Assembly: GCF_030317115.1 (NCBI RefSeq)
Contig: NZ_JASZYF010000004.1
Location: 186,001 to 250,000 of the forward strand
Length of the DNA stretch: 64,000 bases
Source of the DNA: Variovorax gracilis
GTDB lineage: Bacteria > Pseudomonadota > Gammaproteobacteria > Burkholderiales > Burkholderiaceae_C
Reading direction: 5' to 3'
Part shown: positions 26,497 through 34,846 of the stretch, one piece after another
How positions within the stretch are numbered: the first letter of the stretch is position 1
Layout: each line of letters starts with the position of its first letter
Translations under genes and position numbers: made by a program
Notes under the pieces: generated by a model
What the model saw: only the letters and a program-made list of their open reading frames with translations
Told to the model about the DNA's origin: nothing
The model's database searches: none

Positions 26497-28026
26497 GTGC
26501 CCGCTTCCGCGTCGATGGACCTGACGACACCCGGCGGCCTCTGGCTCGTGCTGGCGGTGCTGGTGCCGTTCGTGGGCGTGCTCGTCGGGCTGGTCCTGGG
26601 GGGGCGCAATGCACAGCGGGTCGCCATGGTCACGCTCTTGCTCGGGCTCGGCATCGCGTTCGGAATCGCCCACGCACTGCTTCAGACCGGCGATGCGCTC
26701 GTCTACCTGCTTGGCGGCTGGACGCCGCCGCTCGGCGTGGCGCTGCGCGCGGACGGGCTGTCGGTCGTCATGCTGGTGGCCGTCGCGGTCGTGATCGGCG
26801 TGATCGGCATCTATGCCTGCGGCGATCTCGGCACACCGAAGGGCGTCCGCGAGGCGCGGGCGCCGTTCATGTTCTGGCTGCTGCTGCTCGCGGTGTGGGG
26901 TTCGCTCAACCTGGTCTTCGTGAGCGGCGACGTGTTCACGCTTTATGTCGCGCTCGAACTGCTGACCTTCGCCGGCGTTCCGCTGGTCAGCCTCGATGGC
27001 CGGGGCGAGACCCTGCAGGCCGCGCTGCGCTACCTGGTGTATGCGCTGCTGGGTTCCATGCTGTATCTGCTGGGGGCCTTCCTGCTGTATGGCGCCTACG
27101 GCACGCTGGACATCTCGCTCCTGGCCGCGAGCGTCCGCCCCGAGCCGCTGACATGGGCCGCCGCCGCGCTGATGACGGCCGGCCTGCTCGCGAAGACCGC
27201 GCTCTTCCCCCTGCACCTGTGGCTGCCGCCCGCGCATGCCGGCGCACCCGCTGCGGCAAGCGCCGTGCTTTCCGCGCTGGTGATCAAGGGCGCGTGGTTC
27301 CTGGTGGTGCGCCTGTGGCTCGACGTCTTCGCCAATGTCGTGACCTGGCCCTCCGCGCAGCTGCTGGCCGCGCTGGGCGGCGCGGCGATCCTGGTCGGCA
27401 ATGTCGTGGCATTGCGGCAGGCCCGCCTCAAGCTGCTGATCGCCTATTCGACCGTTGCGCAGATCGGCTATCTCTTCCTGATGTTCCCGCTGGTCTTCGG
27501 CATGGACGCCGCGCAGCTCGACAGCGCGTCGACCGTCAGCGGCGGCATGCTGCAGGCCATCTCGCACGCGACGGCGAAGGCCGCGATGTTCATGGCCGCC
27601 GGGCTCATCTACTCGACGCTCGGGCACGACCGTGTCGCGGACCTGCGCGGGGCAGGGCGCGCGCTGCCGATGACGATAGTCGCCTTCGCGCTCGGCGGCG
27701 CGTCGCTGATCGGGCTGCCGCCCTCGGGTGGCTTTCTCGCGAAGTGGCTGCTGCTGTCGGCGGCGATCGCGACCGCGCAATGGTGGTGGGTGCTGGTGAT
27801 GCTCGCGGGGGGGCTGTTGACGAGCGCCTACGTGTTCCTCGTCGTCGTGCGCGCGATGACGCCGGCGGAGGCCGGCTGGGTGCCGAAGGTGCGCGTTCCG
27901 CGCTACCAGCAACTGGCCGTGCTGGCGTTGGCGCTGTGTTCATTCCTGCTCGGCGTGGCAGCGCTGAGCCCGGTCGACATGACGCAGATCGGCCGTTCCT
28001 ACATGCCGCTGGCGGGGGCGCGATGA
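26497..28026 (+). CDS. mrpD: Mrp-type antiporter subunit D (proton-conducting NuoN/M-like)
   Basis: 509 residues with about fourteen helices. The proton_antipo_M core is visible: LYVALELLTFAGVPLVSL (conserved glutamate of helix 5), LLAKTALFPLHLWLPPAHAGAPAAASAVLSALVIK split around a conserved lysine and histidine, KLLIAYSTVAQIGYLFLMF, and SHATAKAAMFMAAGLI. It is one of the two large ion-translocating subunits in this cluster. The GTG start follows the mrpC stop with no gap. It overlaps the next gene by four bases. Confidence 0.92.
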   Translation: MPASASMDLTTPGGLWLVLAVLVPFVGVLVGLVLGGRNAQRVAMVTLLLGLGIAFGIAHALLQTGDALVYLLGGWTPPLGVALRADGLSVVMLVAVAVVIGVIGIYACGDLGTPKGVREARAPFMFWLLLLAVWGSLNLVFVSGDVFTLYVALELLTFAGVPLVSLDGRGETLQAALRYLVYALLGSMLYLLGAFLLYGAYGTLDISLLAASVRPEPLTWAAAALMTAGLLAKTALFPLHLWLPPAHAGAPAAASAVLSALVIKGAWFLVVRLWLDVFANVVTWPSAQLLAALGGAAILVGNVVALRQARLKLLIAYSTVAQIGYLFLMFPLVFGMDAAQLDSASTVSGGMLQAISHATAKAAMFMAAGLIYSTLGHDRVADLRGAGRALPMTIVAFALGGASLIGLPPSGGFLAKWLLLSAAIATAQWWWVLVMLAGGLLTSAYVFLVVVRAMTPAEAGWVPKVRVPRYQQLAVLALALCSFLLGVAALSPVDMTQIGRSYMPLAGAR

Positions 28027-29684
28027 TCATCGGGTCTGCCAGCCTGCTCGTCATCTTCCTCGGTGCCGCGGGGTTGCTGGCCGCCGCCATCGCCGTTCCG
28101 CTGGTGCTGCTGCTGGCCTGCGCGATGCCGGGCCTGCGCCGCCGGATGCCCGCGCTCTTGCCGCTGGCTCCGCTCCCCGCGCTGGTGGCCGCCTTCTTCG
28201 CGGGCGACGATTCCGCGCTGATCATCGGCAACCCGGGCTACGCGATGACGTTCACGCTCGATGCCCCGGGCGCGATGCTGCTTGCCGTCGCGGCGGTGCT
28301 GTGGAGTCTGGCGGGGCTTTACGCGGCGCGCTATCTGCGCGACCGGCCGGACGGCAACGGGTTCATCGTCTGCTGGCTGATGACGCTGACCGGCTGCGTC
28401 GGCGTGTTCCTGGCGGCCGACCTGATCGCCTTCTACTTTTTGCTGGCCGTGCTGAGTGTGGGCGCGAGCGGGCTCGTGCTGCAAGGCGAGGGGCCGGATG
28501 CCTTGCGTGCCAGCGCGCTGTACCTGGGACTCGCCTTGCTGGCGGAGGCATTCCTGCTCGCGGGCCTCATCCTCCTGGCGCAAGCCACGCCGGAGGGGAG
28601 CCTGCTGATTCGCGATGCCGCAGCCGCATTGCCTACGTCACCCACGCGGGACGTTACGCTCGTGCTGCTGCTCATCGGCCTGGGCATGAAGGCGGGGCTG
28701 GTGCCGCTGCACTTCTGGATGCCGGTGGCGTACGGCGCCGCGCCCATTCCGGGCGCCGCGGTGATGAGCGGCGCCGTGGTCAAGGCCAGCGTCATCGCGT
28801 TGATCCGCTTCTTGCCGCTCGACGTCGCGCTTCCGGATTTTGGCTTTCCGCTCGCGGCGATCGGCATGGTGGGCGCGCTCTACGGCGTCGCGATCGGCAT
28901 CACGCAGACGCGCCCGAAGGTCGTGCTCGCGTACTCCAGCGTGAGCCAGATGGGGTTCGTCGTCGCGCTGATCGGCATGGGCCTGGCCGTGGGCGACGGT
29001 TCGACCCCGATGATCGCGGCCTTCTACGCCGCGCACCATCTGCTGGTGAAGGGGGCCTTGTTCCTGGCCGTCGGCGTGGTTGCCCTCACGGGCCGCCGGC
29101 GCCTGTGGCCGATGCTCGTTCCTGCCGCGGTGATCGGGCTGGGGCTGGCCGGCTTGACGTTGACCGGCGGCGCCTTGACCAAGTACGCGGCGAAGGACAT
29201 CCTGGGCGACGGCCTTGCCGGCACCGTGGCCATCGTTTCCTCGGTGGCCTCCGCGCTGCTGATGATCCATTTCGTTCGCCGCCTGATCGCCGATGCGGCA
29301 CCGGTCCCCGATGCGCGTGCGCCGGCCGTGTTCATCGTGTCGTGGCTTGCGATGGCGGTGGTTTCGGTGGCGCTGCCGTGGGCGTTCTACCTGGCGATCC
29401 CGGGCGACGTGCGGCCCGACGCGCTGGCCCCGGCCGCGCTCTGGTCGGCGCTGTGGCCGGTACTGATCGGTGCCGCGCTGGCCGTCGTCTTGGACCGGGT
29501 GGGCCGGCATCTGCCGCGAATTCCGGCCGGCGACCTGGGCGTCGCACTGGGCCATCTGCAAGGGGCATGCGGCGCGACGGCTGCGCAGTTCGAACGCAGC
29601 GACACCTTCCTTCGGCGCTGGCCCGTCGCCAGCATCGCGTTGCTGGCAGTGTCATTGCTGTTCGGCTGGGCGCTCCTGGCCTGA
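28023..29684 (+). CDS. Second antiporter-like subunit (MrpA N-terminal/HyfB/NuoL-M-like)
   Basis: 553 residues, about fifteen helices. It has the same proton-translocating core as mrpD but is a distinct protein: IAFYFLLAVLSVGASGLVLQ, GMKAGLVPLHFWMPVAYGAAP, AAVMSGAVVKASVIALIRFL, VVLAYSSVSQMGFVVALIGM and AHHLLVKGALFLAVG. It probably replaces the N-terminal half of MrpA, whose C-terminal DUF4040 part is in the fused mrpB-like gene; similarity to HyfB/NuoM-like subunits is also fair. It has a C-terminal cytosolic tail ending in one last helix (SIALLAVSLLFGWALLA). It overlaps mrpD by four bases and is followed, after 36 bases, by the outer membrane channel gene. Confidence 0.86.
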   Translation: MIIGSASLLVIFLGAAGLLAAAIAVPLVLLLACAMPGLRRRMPALLPLAPLPALVAAFFAGDDSALIIGNPGYAMTFTLDAPGAMLLAVAAVLWSLAGLYAARYLRDRPDGNGFIVCWLMTLTGCVGVFLAADLIAFYFLLAVLSVGASGLVLQGEGPDALRASALYLGLALLAEAFLLAGLILLAQATPEGSLLIRDAAAALPTSPTRDVTLVLLLIGLGMKAGLVPLHFWMPVAYGAAPIPGAAVMSGAVVKASVIALIRFLPLDVALPDFGFPLAAIGMVGALYGVAIGITQTRPKVVLAYSSVSQMGFVVALIGMGLAVGDGSTPMIAAFYAAHHLLVKGALFLAVGVVALTGRRRLWPMLVPAAVIGLGLAGLTLTGGALTKYAAKDILGDGLAGTVAIVSSVASALLMIHFVRRLIADAAPVPDARAPAVFIVSWLAMAVVSVALPWAFYLAIPGDVRPDALAPAALWSALWPVLIGAALAVVLDRVGRHLPRIPAGDLGVALGHLQGACGATAAQFERSDTFLRRWPVASIALLAVSLLFGWALLA

Positions 29685-29720
29685 CATGCCCACCATCCCT
29701 GATTCATCGAGGAAAACGCC

Positions 29721-31160
29721 ATGAGGACGTACACGGTCGCAGCGCTGGTCGCCGCCGCTCTCTCCTTCACCGGCTGCACCGTCGGCCCGAACTACGTGCG
29801 ACCCACGGTGGAGCCGCCGACGGCGTGGCGCATCGACTACCCCAAGGCGGCCGAGGTTGCGAACACGAAGTGGTGGGAGCAGTTCGGCGACCCCGTGCTG
29901 AACGAACTGATCGAAACGGCGCTGCGCGAAAATCTCGACGTGCGTGTCGCGGCGGCGCGGGTCGACCAGTTCATCGGCACGCTCGGCGTGACCAACTCGC
30001 AGGCCTACCCGCAGATCGGCTACAGCGGCGCGGCGAGCCGCACCCGGGCGAGCCGGGAAGGGCAGCCGCCGATCCCCGCCGGGGCCGACCCCTACTTCTC
30101 GCTCTACCAGGCTGCCCTGGGCGCCACCTGGCAGATCGATCTCTTCGGCCGCGTGCGGCGCCTGAGCGAAGCCGCGCAGGCGCAGGTCTACGCGAGCGAG
30201 CAGGCGCAGCGCGGCGTGGTGCTTACGCTGGTGGCGGGCGTCGCGACCAGCTACCTGGCATTGCGCGGCCTGGACCGGCAGCGCGAGATCGCCGCCGCCA
30301 CTGCCGCGAATTTCGGCGAGACGGTGCGCATCTTCGACCTGCGCTTCAAATCCGGCGTGGTGTCGAAGACCGAAGTGGCCCAGGTGCGCTCGCAGTACCA
30401 GCAGGCGCTCACTGCCATCCCGGCCATCGAGCAGCAGATTGCCGCGGTGGAGAACCGGATCTCGATCCTGCTCGGCCGCAATCCGGGCCCGATTCCGCGC
30501 GGCAGGACTATCGAACAACTCGCCGCGCCGCTCATTCCTGCCGATCTGCCTTCGACGCTGCTGCGGCGGCGGCCCGACATCCTGCAGGCCGAGCAGAACC
30601 TCGTGGCCGCCAATGCCAGCATCGGTGCGGCCCGTGCGCTCTATTACCCGAGCATCTCGCTGACCGGCGCCTACGGATCGACCAGCACCGCTGCCGGCAA
30701 CTTCCTGTCGGGCCCCGCAACCGCGTGGCAGGTGGCAGCGGGCCTGACCGGTCCGATCTTCACCTTCGGGGCGATCGAAGGGCAGGTGAAGTCGGCCGAG
30801 GCGCAGAAGGAGCAGGCGGAACTGGTCTACCGGCAGACCATCCTGAACGCGTTCCGCGACACCAACGACGCGCTCACCGGCTCGCAGAAGACGATCGAGG
30901 GCGTGGCCCTGCAGCGCGAACGGGTGCGTGCGCTGCGGGAGTTCGCCCGGCTGTCACGGCTGAAGTTCGAGAGCGGCCTGATCGGCTATCTCGAAGTGCT
31001 GGTGGCCGAGACCGAACTCTTCGCCGCCGAACTCGCATCGGTGGCGTTGACGACCGACCGCTACACGCAGGTCGTCAATGTCTACCAGGCGATGGGCGGC
31101 GGCTGGGTGGACATCGCGGATTCCATCACGCCGCGGCCCGTGGCCTTCATCGCGGAATGA
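29721..31160 (+). CDS. NodT-family outer membrane efflux lipoprotein
   Basis: 479 residues. A signal peptide with lipobox SFTGCT gives a lipidated N-terminus, followed by VGPNYVRPTVEPPTAW, the standard opening of NodT/OprM channels. Two repeated TolC-type halves follow; WWEQFGDPVLNELIETALREN starts the first and ADLPSTLLRRRPDILQAEQNL the second. It trimerises to form the outer membrane duct for the RND pump encoded 9-10 kb upstream. Its position at the far end, after the antiporter genes, with only 36 bases separating it from them, suggests that all eleven genes share one transcript. The ATG follows GAGGAAAACGCC. Confidence 0.93.
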   Translation: MRTYTVAALVAAALSFTGCTVGPNYVRPTVEPPTAWRIDYPKAAEVANTKWWEQFGDPVLNELIETALRENLDVRVAAARVDQFIGTLGVTNSQAYPQIGYSGAASRTRASREGQPPIPAGADPYFSLYQAALGATWQIDLFGRVRRLSEAAQAQVYASEQAQRGVVLTLVAGVATSYLALRGLDRQREIAAATAANFGETVRIFDLRFKSGVVSKTEVAQVRSQYQQALTAIPAIEQQIAAVENRISILLGRNPGPIPRGRTIEQLAAPLIPADLPSTLLRRRPDILQAEQNLVAANASIGAARALYYPSISLTGAYGSTSTAAGNFLSGPATAWQVAAGLTGPIFTFGAIEGQVKSAEAQKEQAELVYRQTILNAFRDTNDALTGSQKTIEGVALQRERVRALREFARLSRLKFESGLIGYLEVLVAETELFAAELASVALTTDRYTQVVNVYQAMGGGWVDIADSITPRPVAFIAE

Positions 31161-31198
31161 CCCGCGCCGCGTCGCCGCTGCCACCGTTCGGTCTCGCC

Positions 31199-31225
31199 TC
31201 AAGTTTCCGCAAACCCCGCCGATAT
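31199..31225 (+). promoter_or_regulatory. Sigma-28 (FliA)-type promoter
   Basis: TCAAGTTT at 31199-31206, an 11-base spacer, then GCCGATAT at 31218-31225. The flagellar sigma factor consensus is TAAAGTTT-N11-GCCGATAA, so 14 of 16 specified bases agree with exact spacing. It stands 105 bases before the next ATG on the same strand. A match this close by chance in one intergenic gap is unlikely but cannot be excluded. Confidence 0.65.
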
Positions 31226-31330
31226 ACCCATCGCGTGCAAGCAACTCGTCGTATCGGACGAGCCTGCCCCGTGAGGAGTGAGCGTGAGAGTCGGAAAGAG
31301 GCATGTCGGTATTCAGGCGGGACCATTGGC

Positions 31331-31945
31331 ATGACGCTGTCCGGCTATGGCATCGACGCGCTCAAGGTGCTCGCCGCAGCCGGCCCCGTGGCCGGGCTGG
31401 TGGCGGTCGCCCACGTGCGCTCGTCGCGGAGGCGGAGGCAGCAACTCAAGGCCGAGGCCGCGCTGCGCACGTCGCGCAGCGTGTTCGTTGACGTGCCCGG
31501 GGCCAAGGCTTCGGCCTCGGTGCGCTTCGACCTCACCCCGCAGTTGCTGGGGTGGCTTGCCGCCGCCCAGAGCGGATCGCTCCATGGGATGGAGACGCCC
31601 GACGCGGTGATGCTGGCCTTCGACGTCGATGCGACGTGGAAGGGCATCGGCTCGCCGGGCCTGGAAGCCGATTCGGCCTTTCCCAGCCAGTTGATCGCCA
31701 CGCGCGAGTTGTTCATCGTCCGGTCGATGGACCCCTGGTGCGACAGCGCCGAGATCTCGCTGCGCTCGATGCTCGACGCCCACCGGACGCTTCCGGAAGG
31801 CGAGCCGCTCTACTGCTCGGTGGAGGGCTCGATCCGCCTCACTCCGACGCGGCGCATGAGGGCGCCGTCCATGCCTGTGCCGCGGCAGTTCTATTGGGTG
31901 CGGGCGGAGGCTCAGGCGGCCGAGGCAAGGCGCAGGCCCAGCTAG
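31331..31945 (+). CDS. Hypothetical protein behind a FliA-type promoter
   Basis: 204 residues, not recognised. The N-terminus has one hydrophobic segment ([21 protein letters not shown]) followed by a basic stretch [10 protein letters not shown], as in a membrane-anchored protein. The remainder is soluble with [20 protein letters not shown] and [14 protein letters not shown]. An in-frame GTG at 31271 could lengthen it by 20 residues. The sigma-28-like promoter upstream suggests expression with late flagellar or chemotaxis genes, though none lie in this window. It is separated from the efflux operon by 170 bases and from the aldehyde dehydrogenase by 80. Confidence 0.65.
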   Translation: MTLSGYGIDALKVLAAAGPVAGLVAVAHVRSSRRRRQQLKAEAALRTSRSVFVDVPGAKASASVRFDLTPQLLGWLAAAQSGSLHGMETPDAVMLAFDVDATWKGIGSPGLEADSAFPSQLIATRELFIVRSMDPWCDSAEISLRSMLDAHRTLPEGEPLYCSVEGSIRLTPTRRMRAPSMPVPRQFYWVRAEAQAAEARRRPS

Positions 31946-32025
31946 TCCGGGTCGGGCGGGTCGTTCGAGAAAGGGCGCTAGGATCGTGCGATTCGATCCA
32001 CCCTCAGAGCATTCAAGGACCTCGC

Positions 32026-33471
32026 ATGACGACCCCCAGCTATCCCGACACCCGCCTCCTGATCGACGGCGAGTGGTGCGACGCCGCGAGCGGCAAGACC
32101 CAGAACGTGATCAATCCCGCGACCGGCAAGCCCATCGGCAAGGTCGCGCACGCCGGCATCCCCGACCTGGACCGCGCCCTCGACGCTGCGCAGCGCGGCT
32201 TCGAAGCCTGGCGCCGGATCCCGGCCAACGAGCGCGCAACGACCATGCGCAAGGCCGCCAGCCTGCTGCGCGAACGCGCCGCCGACATCGGCCGCATCCT
32301 CACGCAGGAGCAGGGCAAGCCCTTCGTCGAAGCGCGCGGCGAAGTGCTGGCCGGCGCCGACATCATCGAGTGGTTCGCCGACGAAGGCCGCCGCGTCTAC
32401 GGGCGGATCGTGCCCTCGCGCAATCTCTCGGCACAGCAGCTGGTGATCAAGGAGCCGCTGGGTCCGGTCGCCGCCTTCACGCCGTGGAACTTCCCGATCA
32501 ACCAGATCGTGCGCAAGCTGGGCGCCGCGCTGGCGAGCGGCTGCTCCTTCCTCGTCAAGGCGCCGGAGGAAACCCCGGCTTCGCCTGCCGCGCTGCTGCA
32601 GGCCTTTGTCGACGCCGGCGTGCCCAAGGGCACGGTCGGCCTGGTGTTCGGCGATCCGGCCGAAATCTCCAGCTACCTGATTCCGCATCCAATCATCCGC
32701 AAGGTGACCTTCACCGGCTCCACGCCAGTGGGCAAGCAACTCGCTGCGCTGGCGGGCGCGCACATGAAGCGCGCGACGATGGAACTCGGCGGCCATGCCC
32801 CGGTGATCGTCGCCGCCGATGCCGACGTCGCCCTCGCTGCCAAGGCGGCAGGCGGCGCCAAGTTCCGCAACGCGGGGCAGGTCTGCATCTCGCCCACGCG
32901 CTTCCTGGTGCACAACAGCATCCGCGACGAATTCGCGCGCGCGATGGTCAAGCACGCAGAAGGCCTGAAGCTCGGCGATGGCCTTGCCGAAGGCACGACG
33001 CTCGGCCCGCTGGCCAACGCCCGGCGCCTCAGCGCGATGGCAAAGGTGCTCGACGATGCGCGCGCCACCGGGGCCAAGGTCGCCACCGGCGGCGAGCGCG
33101 TGGGAACGGACGGCAACTTCTTCGCGCCCACCGTGCTCACGGATGTCTCGCTGGAAGCCGACGTGTTCAACAATGAGCCCTTCGGCCCGATCGCGGCCAT
33201 CCGCGGCTTCGACACGCTCGAGGAAGCGATCAAGGAAGCGAACCGCCTGCCCTACGGCCTGGCCGGCTACGCCTTCACCCAGTCGATCAAAAACGCGCAC
33301 CTGCTGTCGCAGCAGATGGAAGTCGGCATGCTGTGGATCAACCAGCCGGCCGCCCCGTCGCCCGAGATGCCCTTCGGCGGCGTGAAGGACTCGGGCTACG
33401 GCTCCGAAGGCGGACCGGAAGCCATGGAGGCGTACCTCGTCACCAAGGCCGTGTCGATCATGGCGGTCTGA
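32026..33471 (+). CDS. NAD(P)-dependent aldehyde dehydrogenase, succinate-semialdehyde dehydrogenase-like
   Basis: 481 residues, typical ALDH length. [20 protein letters not shown] binds the cofactor, MELGGHAP holds the general base at about E253, and [14 protein letters not shown] holds the nucleophile at about C287. The VCISPTRF surroundings and [10 protein letters not shown] block are commonly seen in succinate/glutarate-semialdehyde dehydrogenases of Burkholderiales. It oxidises an aldehyde to an acid; the exact substrate is not fixed by sequence. The gene is a single unit. A different ALDH at 49.3 kb belongs to the arabinose locus. Confidence 0.9.
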   Translation: MTTPSYPDTRLLIDGEWCDAASGKTQNVINPATGKPIGKVAHAGIPDLDRALDAAQRGFEAWRRIPANERATTMRKAASLLRERAADIGRILTQEQGKPFVEARGEVLAGADIIEWFADEGRRVYGRIVPSRNLSAQQLVIKEPLGPVAAFTPWNFPINQIVRKLGAALASGCSFLVKAPEETPASPAALLQAFVDAGVPKGTVGLVFGDPAEISSYLIPHPIIRKVTFTGSTPVGKQLAALAGAHMKRATMELGGHAPVIVAADADVALAAKAAGGAKFRNAGQVCISPTRFLVHNSIRDEFARAMVKHAEGLKLGDGLAEGTTLGPLANARRLSAMAKVLDDARATGAKVATGGERVGTDGNFFAPTVLTDVSLEADVFNNEPFGPIAAIRGFDTLEEAIKEANRLPYGLAGYAFTQSIKNAHLLSQQMEVGMLWINQPAAPSPEMPFGGVKDSGYGSEGGPEAMEAYLVTKAVSIMAV

Positions 33472-33538
33472 CGGCGGGCGGTCGTCCGCGAGGTTCCGCT
33501 AGCCAGATGCGCGATACCGCGTGACAATGCGCGGCATC

Positions 33539-34423
33539 ATGAATCACGCGACGATTCGCCGGGCCGTGCTCTGGGTCTGGTTGCTGCTGCTGCCGGCCCT
33601 GGCGCTGGCGCAGACGCAACTGGGAAGCGCCGCGGCCATGCAGGCCAAGCATGCCTCGGTGAAGAGCCAGCTCGAGAAGAACATCTTCGGTCGCCCGCTG
33701 GTACTCGAATCCACCGAGGCGTCCGGCCAGTTGAGCGGCAACATCTTCGCCGTGGTGGCCTATCCCTTTGACCAGGTCAGTGGCGCACTCAGCAAGCCCG
33801 CCGGATGGTGCGAAGTGCTCATGCTGCACCTGAACACCAAGCACTGCGCGGTGCGCGAGACGGACAGCGCCAAGACCGTGGCGGTGGCGGTCGGCCGCAA
33901 GTTCGACCAGCCGTTGTCGGAGGCGCAGAAGGTCGACTTCGTCTGGCAGCCGGCGACCGTGTCGCCGGACTACTTCAGCGCTCGCCTGAGCGCCGACAAG
34001 GGCCCGCTCTCCACCCGCGACTACCGCATCGAGTTGGAGGCGACCCCGCTGGACGGCGGCAAGACCTTCATCCACCTCGGGTACAGCTATGCGTACGGCA
34101 CGGCGGCGCGCATCGCCATGCAGGGCTATCTCGCGACGATCGGCAGCGACAAGGTCGGCTTCACCACCACCGGCACCAATGCGTCGGGCGAGCAGGACTA
34201 CGTCGGCGGCGTGCGCGGCGTGGTGGAGCGCAACACGATGCGCTACTACCTCGCGATCGATGCCTACCTGGGCGCACCGGATGCCAAGCAGCTGCCGGCG
34301 CGGCTCGCGACCTGGTTCGACAGCACCGAGCGCTACGCTCGTCAGCTCCACGAGGTAGAGCGGAATGACTACCTCACGATGAAGCGCAACGAATACAAGC
34401 GCATGGAAGGTGGCGGATCCTAG
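33539..34423 (+). CDS. Exported hypothetical protein
   Basis: 294 residues from the ATG at 33539; ATG 33527 or GTG 33521 are possible. The signal peptide is strong (AVLWVWLLLLPALALAQ). The mature part is mostly beta (GQLSGNIFAVVAYPFDQV, DYFSARLSADKGPLSTRDYRIELEA, TFIHLGYSYAYGTAARIA) and ends in a helix with DSTERYARQLHEVERNDYL. No family is recognised. The pattern of a long extended fold with a C-terminal helix suggests a periplasmic binding or lipid-handling protein, but this is speculation. It stands between the aldehyde dehydrogenase and a small unknown gene. Confidence 0.7.
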   Translation: MNHATIRRAVLWVWLLLLPALALAQTQLGSAAAMQAKHASVKSQLEKNIFGRPLVLESTEASGQLSGNIFAVVAYPFDQVSGALSKPAGWCEVLMLHLNTKHCAVRETDSAKTVAVAVGRKFDQPLSEAQKVDFVWQPATVSPDYFSARLSADKGPLSTRDYRIELEATPLDGGKTFIHLGYSYAYGTAARIAMQGYLATIGSDKVGFTTTGTNASGEQDYVGGVRGVVERNTMRYYLAIDAYLGAPDAKQLPARLATWFDSTERYARQLHEVERNDYLTMKRNEYKRMEGGGS

Positions 34424-34446
34424 TTGGCACCCTATTGCGTCATTTT

Positions 34447-34460
34447 GATACACATGTATC
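34447..34460 (+). promoter_or_regulatory. Small palindrome before a hypothetical gene
   Basis: GATACA-CA-TGTATC, a perfect 6-base inverted repeat in an AT-richer gap, 29 bases before the next ATG. It resembles a dimeric repressor operator, but the binding protein is not identifiable. It overlaps the region where a promoter should lie. An AAAAGGACGG ribosome site follows. Confidence 0.4.
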
Positions 34461-34488
34461 CTAGTGTGTCTCAAAAGGACGGTGCCCC

Positions 34489-34824
34489 ATGGATGTCGAT
34501 TTCCACCTGCACAAGGTACAGGCGCTCAGCCCCAAGGCCGCAAAGATCGCATTGCGAATGCTGGACCGCGATCCGCGCGTTCCCACGGAATGGGTGATGT
34601 CGTTGCGGCCGGCGCTGGTCGAACGAAGCAGCGATGCCGACTCGTTCGGCGGTACGGACTGGATGACCATCGCCGCCATCGAGCGACCGGGCATACGGCG
34701 CTTCACCGAACGCTTCGAGAGCCGCGAGCAGCGCCACGCGCGGCTGTGGGTCATGAGCCTGCGGACGGCGGCCAAGCAACACGACCGGGCCGAGCCCGAC
34801 GAAAGCGTCTACGGCGGGCTCTAG
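34489..34824 (+). CDS. Hypothetical protein
   Basis: 111 residues, cytosolic, not recognised. It opens MDVDFHLHKVQALSPKAAK, has a central DWMTIAAIERPGIRRFTERF and ends DRAEPDESVYGGL. Charge is high and mixed, with several tryptophans. A good AAGGACGG site at 34474-34481 precedes the ATG, and codon use is like that of neighbours. The gene is alone, converging on the tannase-like gene 22 bases downstream, and a small palindrome before it suggests its own regulation. Confidence 0.6.
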   Translation: MDVDFHLHKVQALSPKAAKIALRMLDRDPRVPTEWVMSLRPALVERSSDADSFGGTDWMTIAAIERPGIRRFTERFESREQRHARLWVMSLRTAAKQHDRAEPDESVYGGL

Positions 34825-34846
34825 CCGGTTCGCGAAGACACGGCCC

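Noticed and set aside
19211..31160. The possibility that the antiporter genes are a respiratory complex I or a hydrogenase-4 fragment
   Set aside because: MrpE, MrpF, MrpG and MnhB-type subunits are present while no hydrophilic nuo or hydrogenase subunits are found, so an Mrp-type antiporter is the better reading.
34425..34441. TGGCAC followed by TTGCG, resembling a sigma-54 promoter
   Set aside because: The spacer is four bases rather than five, so the GG and GC elements are one base too close for sigma-54 holoenzyme.
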